Source: Streptomyces qaidamensis | GTDB taxonomy: Bacteria > Actinomycetota > Actinomycetes > Streptomycetales > Streptomycetaceae | DNA: 64,000 nt | Assembly (NCBI RefSeq): GCF_001611795.1 | Contig: NZ_CP015098.1 | Coordinates: forward strand, 1 to 64,000 | Reading direction: 5' to 3' | Part shown: positions 1 through 7,940 of the stretch, in pieces | How positions within the stretch are numbered: the stretch's first letter is position 1 | How the letters are laid out: the number at the start of each line of letters is the position of its first letter | Position numbers and translations under genes: made by a program | Notes under the pieces: model-generated | The model's database searches: none | What the model saw: the letters and a program-made list of their open reading frames with translations, nothing else | What the model was told of the DNA's origin: nothing

Positions 1-16
1 GCCCTGATTAGCGCTT

Positions 17-155
17 GAATTTGCCTGGCGGCAAATTCTTGAGGTTAATTCTTTTGTTGGTTCTATTCGCCTGGCGGCGAATCGTTTGGGCTTTTCCTTG
101 ACCGCTGGCGCGGTCTTTGTGTGTGGGGGGCTTCTTTTCGGCCGCTGGCGCGGCC
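17..155. repeat. Four TGGC-loop hairpins, telomere-like
   Basis: Four perfect inverted repeats follow each other, each closing on the same tetraloop TGGC (GCCA on the other strand): 17-25/30-38 (9-bp stem), 65-71/76-82 (7 bp), 100-105/110-115 (6 bp) and 140-145/150-155 (6 bp). Arrays of small palindromes within the first 150-200 bases are the hallmark of Streptomyces telomeres, where the 3' overhang folds up during protein-primed end patching. The sequence lacks the archetypal CCCGCGG start, so this would be an atypical telomere. That the window begins at a physical DNA end is inference. Confidence 0.55.
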
Positions 156-160
156 TTGGG

Positions 161-772
161 GGTTGGTGGTGAAGGGGTGAGGTGTTGTCATATCTGTTGG
201 CATGACTGTGAGTTGGGTGTGCGTGAGGGGGTGGAGTTGGGGGGACACGGGACGTGAGGATGTGTCGTGTGGGGGTGGTGCACTCCTGTGCACGCCCCAT
301 TTGTGTTTGTTAGGTAGGGGTGGCGGTCCGTTCTCGGGGGTGTGTGGAGCGCCTGACGGCGCTGGTTGTCGTGGTGTGGGTGCTCACGGTGATGTGTGTC
401 TTGGGGCGGGGGCGGCCATGCATGTCTACGGGGCGGTGTGTACCTCGTCGGCGGGGGTGATCTCTATGTCGTCGGTCCTGATTCGAGGAGACCGGTGAGC
501 CTGACTCTGTCGCCGGCCTAGAGCACGCCGTGGACGGCACCACAACCATTCCGAGGCCCTGGCGCCCTTCGAGGGCGTCCAGGACGCCGTCGCCCTCGAA
601 GGGCCCTGCGGGTGTGGGGGCCGGGGGGCCTGCGTGCGGCTCGGCGTTCCGGAGCTTCTTCCTGACGGGTCGATCGGCGAGACGTGGGCGGGGACGAGGG
701 AGCAACCCACGGTGGTGTATTGGGCTGTATGGCTGTCTGCGGCCCTGGGCGCCAACGCCGGGCGACGTACGT
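161..772. other. Non-coding subterminal stretch
   Basis: No reading frame here resembles a protein. The stretch is G-rich on the plus strand and contains further inverted repeats: 348-353/358-363, which closes on TGAC, and 564-577/591-604, which has 14-bp perfect arms around a 13-nt loop. The density of secondary structure fits a subterminal region or the 3' end of the flanking minus-strand operon. Confidence 0.5.
564..604. repeat. 14-bp inverted repeat
   Basis: Perfect 14-bp arms at 564-577 and 591-604 flank a 13-nt loop. It lies about 225 bp beyond the stop of the minus-strand sigma-like gene. It could be a second terminator or a subterminal recognition element; the sequence does not decide between these. 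Confidence 0.5.
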
Positions 773-805
773 GAGCCCGTACCCCTCGTTCTTGGGTACG
801 GGCTC
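773..805 (-). terminator. Hairpin terminator after the sigma-like gene
   Basis: Perfect 12-bp arms (773-784 and 794-805) enclose a 9-nt loop. The structure begins 25 bp after the stop codon of the minus-strand gene ending at 830. There is no T-run, which is common for terminators in high-GC actinomycetes. Confidence 0.6.
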
Positions 806-829
806 GGGTCTTGTGCTGGGGGCTGTGGC

Positions 830-2044
830 TCAGCGGGTGAGTTGAGTGTCCGCGTGTGCGGGGCGTTCGATGCCGGCTCTCATGCGGTGACGGCCGGCCG
901 GGTGGGGGGTGAGGTACCGGGAGCAGCCGGGGGCCACGGCGTGGAGGGTGCGGGAGATGTCGGCGGGTTCGGTGTCGGGGGGGGGGGGGTGGTTGTCGAC
1001 GTCTTGGGCGAGGTTCTTGAGGGCGCGGTGCTGGAGGAGCTTGAGTGCTCCTTCGCTTCGGTTCATCACGCGGGCGCTCTCGGAGACGGAGAGGCCTTGG
1101 AGGAAGCGGAGCACGATGCACTCGTACTGGGCGGGGTTGAGGTCGTTGAGGGCGCTCAGGAGTGTGGGGAGGGGGAAGCCGGCGGGTTGTTCGCCGGCGG
1201 TCGCGGCCAGGAGGGCGGTGACCGCCTGGCGGCGTGTGTCTTGTTGAGGCACGGTTTTCTGTGTGGCGGAGACGAGGGCTCGGGCGGTGGCGATCAGCCG
1301 GGTCTCGGGGTCGGCGGTCGTGAGGTGGGGCAGGGCTCGGAGGAAGGTCTTGCTGGTGAGTTCCTCGGCGGTGGGGCCAGTGCCGACGAGGAGGCAGATG
1401 TAGCGGTAGACGAAGTCGGCGTAGCGGTCGTAGAGGGTGTGGATGGTCGGCTGGGCTGCTGAGGGGGTGGGTGCGGGTGTCCGGGGGGGGGGGGGTTGGT
1501 CGGTGAGGAGGTCGCGGAGGCGTCGGCGGGCGTGGCTGAGATGGGCCCGGACGGTGCTGCGCGAGATCTCGAGGGAGGTGGCGATCTCGTCCGTGTTCAT
1601 GGACTTCACGTAGCGAAGGACGACGATGGTCCGCTGGGTGGGCGGGAGCTCCTTGATCGCGCTGAAGAGCATGTCCTTGAGCACGATGATGTCGGCCGGG
1701 TCGGGCTCGGCCTCCAGGTAGGAGATGTCGTCCTCGAAGGTGGAGGTGGGGGCGGTGCGCGCCCACAGGCGGTTCTGGGCGAGGACGTTACGGCGTACGG
1801 CGGTGATCCCGTACGCAGTGGGGTTGTTGATCGTGTCCCAGCGGGCGAGGACGTCGAAGTAGGCGTCCTGGACAGCGTCGAGCGCCTGCTCGCGGCTGGT
1901 CGCGTGGTACCGGGCATACGCGAGGAAGCGGCGCTGGGTCTCGGCGTAGAAGTCGTCGAAGGCGGCGTACGGCATCGGCCCGGGCGGGCCGGACTCCGGT
2001 GTGGTGGAGTCCGGCCCGCGGCCGGTTGAAGAGGGTCCTGTCAC
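830..2044 (-). CDS. Double-module ECF-like sigma factor
   Basis: A 404-aa protein with two sigma-70-like modules in tandem. Module 1 has a region 2-like segment at about 26-95 and a clear region 4 helix-turn-helix at about 130-180 (LPPTQRTIVVLRY, then SRSTVRAHLSHARRRL). Module 2 has region 2-like at about 203-262 and region 4-like at about 296-346 (LNPAQYECIVLRFLQG, then SEGALKLLQHRALKNL). Normal ECF factors are about 180-200 aa with one module. Each module is followed by a Pro4 stretch encoded by a 13-base C/G run, so a slipped base would separate or alter the modules. The GTG start at 2044 overlaps the stop of the upstream membrane-protein gene (GTGA), indicating translational coupling. It should direct RNA polymerase to unknown promoters; whether one or both modules work is unknown. 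Confidence 0.75.
   Translation of the reverse strand: MTGPSSTGRGPDSTTPESGPPGPMPYAAFDDFYAETQRRFLAYARYHATSREQALDAVQDAYFDVLARWDTINNPTAYGITAVRRNVLAQNRLWARTAPTSTFEDDISYLEAEPDPADIIVLKDMLFSAIKELPPTQRTIVVLRYVKSMNTDEIATSLEISRSTVRAHLSHARRRLRDLLTDQPPPPRTPAPTPSAAQPTIHTLYDRYADFVYRYICLLVGTGPTAEELTSKTFLRALPHLTTADPETRLIATARALVSATQKTVPQQDTRRQAVTALLAATAGEQPAGFPLPTLLSALNDLNPAQYECIVLRFLQGLSVSESARVMNRSEGALKLLQHRALKNLAQDVDNHPPPPDTEPADISRTLHAVAPGCSRYLTPHPAGRHRMRAGIERPAHADTQLTR
977..989. repeat. 13-base G homopolymer
   Basis: An uninterrupted run of 13 G in the 3' part of the sigma-like gene, read as proline codons on the minus strand just after module 2. A one-base change would replace the C-terminal tail of about 50 residues. 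It may be a slipped-strand site or a place of sequencing error. Confidence 0.7.
1483..1495. repeat. 13-base G homopolymer
   Basis: A second run of exactly 13 G, at the junction between the two sigma modules and read as prolines in the linker. A one-base slip would end translation or shift frame after module 1, giving an ordinary single-module sigma factor. Confidence 0.7.
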
Positions 2045-2850
2045 GGCAGTTCACTGCTTACGGCGGTGTTCGGAGCCCGGCTGGGGGCGTGGTGTCCTTC
2101 GGTGGAGCTGGAATTGGTCAGCTGCTGGGTGAGGATGGCGAGGACCGCGACGGTGACGCTCGCGAGGGCGAGCTTCTCGCTGACGGTCCAGCGCTGCCAG
2201 AACCACGTCGGGTCGGTGTGGCCGATGCGGAGGTGGCATCGGACGAGTCGGCTGCCCACCAGCATGGACACGGTCGGGATAACCAGGAGGAGGGCGCCGA
2301 GGACCAGGGCCGGCCAGAGGTGCTGCAACTGGCTGCCGGCGATGCCCCAGCCCGTGGCGGCCGTCAGGACGTCGAGCGCGAGACCGAAGCCGAGGGCTCG
2401 GCGGCGGCGCGAGGGACGCCACAGGGCCCAGGAGGCATGGTCGCCTCCGAGGGCGTGGCGGAGGTCCTCGCACCGGCCGTCGACCCAGTCCTCGTCGGTG
2501 CCCTTGACGGTGGCGAAGACGCCCTTGGAGGTCATCTCCACGCTGATCTCGCGGTCCGGGTGGGTGGCCTTGAGCGTCAGGTTGGTCAGCACGACGTTGC
2601 TGCCGCTGGTGACGAACCGGGTGATCCTCGGGTGGTTGAGGAGGTCGAGGAGGGTGTCGGCGGCCGCGGTGACGCAGCGGTTGTCGTCGGCGCCGCGCTG
2701 GGCACGAGGGATCGCGTAGCGGGTGCTGAGCGAGATCTCGCTGGGGTCGAAGCGCAGGTTGACGCGGCGGAGCAGCTCGTCCACGTTCTTGCGCGTGATC
2801 TTGTGCGGCCGCAGTTGCGGCTCGCTGGAGAAGGGAAGGTCAGTCATCAC
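2041..2850 (-). CDS. Membrane protein, sigma-operon partner
   Basis: A 269-aa protein with a soluble N-terminal part of about 150 residues and two or three hydrophobic segments (about 152-175, 179-200 and 226-243). It is the first gene of an operon with the double sigma protein, which starts inside its stop codon. The order membrane protein then sigma factor suggests it could control the sigma protein, but no zinc anti-sigma motif is visible, so this is inference. The start at 2850 (ATG ATG) lacks an obvious Shine-Dalgarno. A 12-bp inverted repeat lies just upstream. I do not recognise the family. Confidence 0.65.
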   Translation of the reverse strand: MMTDLPFSSEPQLRPHKITRKNVDELLRRVNLRFDPSEISLSTRYAIPRAQRGADDNRCVTAAADTLLDLLNHPRITRFVTSGSNVVLTNLTLKATHPDREISVEMTSKGVFATVKGTDEDWVDGRCEDLRHALGGDHASWALWRPSRRRRALGFGLALDVLTAATGWGIAGSQLQHLWPALVLGALLLVIPTVSMLVGSRLVRCHLRIGHTDPTWFWQRWTVSEKLALASVTVAVLAILTQQLTNSSSTEGHHAPSRAPNTAVSSELP

Positions 2851-2867
2851 CGTGGTGTTCTGATCGG

Positions 2868-2903
2868 ACCGGCTTGCAGTTCCCGGAGGAGCTGCAAGCC
2901 GGT
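2868..2903 (-). promoter_or_regulatory. 12-bp inverted repeat in the leader
   Basis: Perfect arms at 2868-2879 and 2892-2903 with a 12-nt loop, 18 bp upstream of the minus-strand ATG at 2850. It could be an operator in the promoter or an RNA hairpin in the 5' leader of the membrane-protein/sigma operon. Confidence 0.45.
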
Positions 2904-5900
2904 TGCGCCTGTCGGAAGTTGGCTGCCCCTCGCGCTCCGGCCAAGGTTTGCTTAGAGGTCGCCATGAAACAGCATGACTCCCACGGACCCCGCTCGTCTA
3001 CACGATCTCGGGTTTGGGTTTCGGCTGTCGTTCTCCGTGTTCTCCTCGCGTCGTCGACTGATCGTCAGCAAGAGGTGGGCGGGGCCGGTTTCGGCAGGAG
3101 CCTCGGAGCCGGAACGGCTGCTTCCGGAAGGCTGGCGCTGAGGGCGGCTCACATATATGCGAGCCGTGAGGCGGTCCGGCTTCCATCTCCATTTCCGCAA
3201 GTTTGTTCTAGGGGCACATTTTTGAGCGACATTCAAAGTGCACGTCAGGACGGGTCGTTCGCGGCTTCGTCCCGCAGCAGATCTACTCCGCCACGGGGCG
3301 AATGAATTACACGCAAATTAACCGCCCGCCTCGGGCAGGCGTCGCGGAGTTCCTTCAAAAGATTCCCACCGCCTCATCATGATCATCTGCAAGCGGGCCC
3401 TGAAGGAGGGGCTATGAAATTTATTCTCTGACCGTAGGGCTGCCCGAAAGTAAGGAGCCCTGCCGTAATGCGGCGGAAGAAGGCGGCCAGCCACCGATCA
3501 GCCGTGTGAACAACGCTGCGGGTCAATACACCTAGCGCTTTCCTCCGCTGTGGCTCTCGTTGAGCAGCCTTGGGCGATCGGCCCATAAGTCTTTGCTCCA
3601 CGCCGCAACAGAGTGCCGCCGGCGGTCTTCCGTGAGCCGGGGACGGTAGCGGCTGTCCCGGCCCGGGTCCTCTGCGCTGCCTACGGCTGCCGCCGAAGGC
3701 CCGTGAGGGGAGGACGGCACTGCGGTGATGGTCCGGCCCTGGCGGACCGGTACGGCTCCCGGTCACGGTGCACTCTTGGCGTGCCTTCTTCCGGCCTCCG
3801 GCGGGGAACACCCTCTGCGGCTGGCGGGCCACGTGGGTAAATGCCCGCGTCGCCGCGTCAGAGGCACGAAGGCGTCTGCCTACCTTTTAAAGTTCGTGGA
3901 CGGCTTCCCTTGCGCAACCGTCGCAGATCACGTATGGCTCGCCACGACGGGCCGGTCGCCCAAAGGAGGACCGCTCTCTGCAGACCCCCGGCCCTGGACA
4001 TCGTCGGTATTGCCCGCCGTGATACTCACAGCCTTCGCACTGGTCCTGTCGGTCGCGTGCGAGTGCTGTGGCCTGCTGGGCGAGTGCAGAGCTCCTGCCA
4101 GATCGTGTCTGCGAAAGGACGACGCTGCGCAGTGGTTCAAAGAGGCGGGCATGGGGTAGTGGCGGCCCGACAGAGCTGTTCCGGTTGGTCGTGTCCGCTG
4201 GGAGGGCTGCTGCGGCTCTCCCAGCCGGATCCGCACGCGGCAGCGAACACGCCCAGGGGCTGCGTCCGCTGTCCTGGACAGCGGGGAGCTGCTGTTCGAT
4301 CCGTGAGAGCTTACGCGTTGCGATCCGCCCTAGGGGCCGGGACCGCTTGGAGAACGTGATGGCGGTGGCTTGCCTGGCAGATCGGGCAGCCCTGCCCGCA
4401 ACCGCCAGCGGCGACGGGCACGGGGCGAGCCACTGAGTCGGGTTGCAGAGTTCGTCGACGTACAAGAGCTCGATGCCGCCCCTGGAGCGGCCTGGGGCTT
4501 CAGCTACGCCCGTCAGACAGCCAACGGAGCGGGCAGCCTTCTCCGCGCTCTCACCGCTGGGCTACAAGGACAGTGTTCTTCTGGCGAAGGCGGCGGCGCA
4601 ACTGGCAGACGTTTGGCCGGTCGGCAGCGCTGCGAGCACCAGGAGCCGGGAATGGCCCAGCCTCTCGGGCTGCCCGCAGAGCGACCGGTCATTTCCTTTA
4701 CCGCCGGTGGGGCACTGGCGGCGTCGGGCTCCTCTCACGCTCGTACCGCGGTGCAACCGGCTCTCCCGTGGTCTGGCCCGTGCTCCGTTCCTGCGATGGC
4801 GGCGCCACAGTGTGGTGTCCATCCGTCCCGCGTTGGACTGAAGGGGTGCGGTGCATCGCTGCTGCAGCCGATCTTCATGTCGTCGAGGGTTGTGACGGCC
4901 TGATGTGGGATGGACCCCTCACCTGCCGGCCGCAGTCGCCGACAGTCCAGCGCTAAACGGTCGCCGATCTGGCTTCACCACACGCGCCCGTCCCAGCCCG
5001 CGGGATGAGTTCCTTCGCAATCAAGGCTTCCAGTTTTCGCACCTGTGCCCCCAGCGGGAGCGGCCCCTGGTGTACCCCCTTCGCACACTGCCTGCTGGGA
5101 CGCGCCGCTGCGTTGCTGCGCTGGTCAACGCAGTTCTGCGGCACGCTGCGACGGTAGGGGGCCGCAAACAGAAGCAGGCGGGAGCTCTCGCTCCCGCCTG
5201 GCCGGTCCGCCTCTCATCTCTTGGCCGGAGCGCGGAGACGAACCGTTCTTCTTCCGACAGCGATGGCTGGCATCACTGCGCAACCGGCACAGCCGGTCCA
5301 TGTAGTAAGAGTGCCACGATGGCGTGAACGTTGAACACCATTAGCGGGTTCCTGGTTACGTATCACTCTTCAGCGAGAATCAAAACAGCGTGCGGATCCG
5401 TGTAAACCGGTCGGCGAACCGCCAGCATCGCTGCTGCGCTGATGCGCTGCGTCGAACGCCCCAGACGATTGCGCCGCTCATCTTCTGACGCTCCATCAGT
5501 TGTGCGCGTCGGTGGATGCCCGTCCTGGTTTCGCCACCGCCCACCGCCGCGGCGGACACCGCAAGGCGCCCCCGATCCGTCCGGATGAGCCGCACAGCCG
5601 ATCACCGCATCGCACCGCAGACGGGCCCGGGCTCACCGCAAGAACCGGGGAGCCTGGCCTGGACAGTGGGTGAGGACCGAGCCCGAGCCGGTCAGGCAGG
5701 AAGAACGCCGCAACGGCTGACGAGGCCGACCACCGCAACACACGACGTTCGCGGCCGCCTCGATCGTCGGCGAAGTCTTCCTGCTGTTGAGGTCGCACCC
5801 GGTAGGCGCCGCTGGCACGCCGGTCGCACACAGCGCGCGGCAGCCTGACGGACGGTCCGGTCGTCTCCTGGGCCGAGCCGTCAGATCCGTCTGCGTCCTG

Positions 5901-6404
5901 GGGATCCAGAGACGATGCCCACGGGAAGAGAGCTTGCAATACGGACGCGGCAGGCCAGGCGTCCGGCCGGGGAAGGGTTCACGGGCGCAGGGACAACCGG
6001 GACGGGCAAAGCAGTCGCGGGCTGCCTTCCCCGCAGCGCCATTGCGTGGCAGACGGCACGCTTCCTGGCGGCTTTGGGCCGGCTGCTGAACGCCGGATCT
6101 GCCCCGACGATCTGATTGCCGTCGCCCAAGAGCCACGAACGAGGAGGACTCGAGTTGAGGAGGACGGCCTGCTCGTTGGTCAAAGACGTCCGACGCGTGG
6201 GCCGCTTGCAGCGGCCCACTGTCCGGAAGGCGGCTGTGTGCGCATAGCGCGATGTGGTTTCGACGCGAGATGGGCAGTCGCACCGTCCCTGATGTATGCG
6301 GGAACAGCAGGCACCCGCACACGCCAATGTGATCAATGAGGCCGCGCTATCGCAGCCAGCTCGGCTCAGCGGACACCGTACAGCGCCGCGTCATGGTTAT
6401 CCGG
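2904..6404. other. Gene-poor stretch of 3.5 kb
   Basis: No open frame here shows a recognisable domain, a convincing start or sustained actinomycete codon bias. Short frames of 60-190 codons occur on both strands but overlap and read as chance frames. The most protein-like is a minus-strand frame at 3887-4465, which ends with two CxxC-type pairs (CEGC, CDGC). It has no family resemblance or Shine-Dalgarno, so I do not call it a gene. Such low coding density is unusual for Streptomyces and suggests decayed DNA or a structural region. Confidence 0.5.
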
Positions 6405-7434
6405 CTAGCCCCGGATCGTCCCGATCGGGTCTGTCATCTGCCGGGCGCGGCAACCGTAGACGACTGTGACGGCGACCATTCCGAAGGCACCGATCAGGGC
6501 CGGCATGGCCTCGGCCGCGACTAGGACGGCGACAGCGGCGGCACGCAACGGTTCGCGGTCCTTGGCAGGCTGCAGGTCCGTGAGCTCACTCTCTTCGAGC
6601 AGAGCGCATGGTCGGCCCTGGCAGTAACGGCCAGCGATGGTGACCAGGGATTACGCTACCTCGGTGAGCGCGTCCGGCCCCGCCGTGTCGATCTTCGCTT
6701 GGGCTGCGCGGAGCGCGGCCACAACGAGCCCCGCATGCTTTTTAAGCGTCCGCCGCCGGTGGGACCGCCACACGAGATGGCGCTGGCGGCGGACTGCGCT
6801 GCCGACGCAGCGCTCCACGATGGCCATCGCTCCGGAAGAAGGTACGCAGCGGTTTGCCCGTCTCACTCGCGGCGTCGCGGGCGGCGTCCGCGACGATCAG
6901 CGCATGGCAGCAATAGACCTGGCGATGCCCTCAGTCCCCCGTCCTACAGAGCCAGGCACCACATGGTCGGCAGCTACAGGATCACCACGCCCAGGGTTTG
7001 CCGATCGCGGTCGCCACACCGCCCCCCTGCAACGAGAGCAGCGCTCCCTCATCCGCGGAAAGGACTTTGCCCAAGTCGAGTACCCAGTACCAGGCAACGG
7101 CCGCGGCACCGGTGGCGATGAGACACCGCTCGGCACAGGGCTATGGACACCGAAGTTCACGAGCGCCTGGTGCGCTTTGGTGATCGCGCTGTCCGCCCTG
7201 CGGGAACCCCGGCTTCTGAGTCGGCGGGGAACTGCTGTGGTCACAATGCCGAGCATGGCAGCCCGAGGCCACTGCGTACGCCGGTACGACGGCTTCCGCC
7301 AGCCGACTCGCCAGATCTCGCTCCCCTAGCCGCAGCCGGGTCATCCCACCGGCATGAGCGTGCACCACTCCCCCAGGCCCAGCACGGCGCAACGCCTCCG
7401 CAGCAATAGCGGCCACGGCAGCTCTCCATATCAT
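6405..7434 (-). pseudogene. Decayed membrane-protein gene
   Basis: Pieces of protein-like sequence occur on the minus strand in different frames. The order is an N-terminal piece from ATG 7434 (MIWRAAVAAIAAEALRR), a hydrophobic piece near 7050-7120 (AAVAWYWVLDLGKVLSADEG), a helical piece ending near 6651 (AGLVVAALRAAQAKIDTAG), and a C-terminal hydrophobic piece ending at 6405 (AVAVLVAAEAMPALIGAFGM). Together they look like one membrane protein broken by several frameshifts and stops. The family is not recognised. Boundaries are approximate. Confidence 0.35.
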
Positions 7435-7940
7435 CGGAATTGATCATGGAGGGGACTCGAGAAGCGACTCCCGAAGACGTCGGCAAACGGCTCCCATTCT
7501 CGCGTACCCAGGCGGGGGAGGGCGGCATGTGCGACACATCGTCTCCAGATCGCGAGAGTCATTCCGACTGATTGATAACAAAAATATGGATTGACTTTGG
7601 TAAATTCCATTAGATTACCGAAGAAGCATCCAGGAGGCTCGAAGACCAATATTCGAACTTTACTTTCTCCTCTCTTATATGTATGACCCTATGTGTGATC
7701 GTCCTCGTCCAGGCAGTCACGTCAGCGAGGAAAGGGGCAGCGTAGGCGGTGCCCCACGTCGTGCCGCGCTGCAGCCACACGGCCGATCCGGCCCAGTTCC
7801 GCCTGCTCTCGTTCTGCCACGGGCCGCCGCCTGGGCATGCGGGGTAAATCGTGTGCGCTGCGCCGGGACTGCGTGGCTAGTCTGTTGTGAGGGGCTGCAG
7901 GTTTGAGCTTCCTGTGCGCCAGCGGAGAGGGAAGAGATAC
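7435..7940. other. Intergenic region with an AT-rich island
   Basis: No convincing gene. Bases 7556-7690 are strikingly AT-rich against a background near 70 percent GC. A 72-codon minus-strand frame (7431-7649) crosses the island but shows no codon bias or family. The region may hold the promoter of the nuclease gene at 7941. GGAGAGG near 7924-7930 is its ribosome binding site. Confidence 0.45.

Noticed and set aside
426-1766. Minus-strand frame of 446 codons in another phase of the sigma gene
   Set aside because: Pro/Arg/His-rich shadow of the sigma-like gene with no start signal or domain.
3887-4465. Minus-strand frame of 192 codons with CxxC pairs
   Set aside because: No ribosome binding site, no family resemblance and only moderate third-position bias in a region without other genes.
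5633-6336. Several overlapping frames of 150-230 codons on the minus strand
   Set aside because: They overlap in different phases, lack hydrophobic cores or motifs, and look like chance frames in GC-rich DNA.
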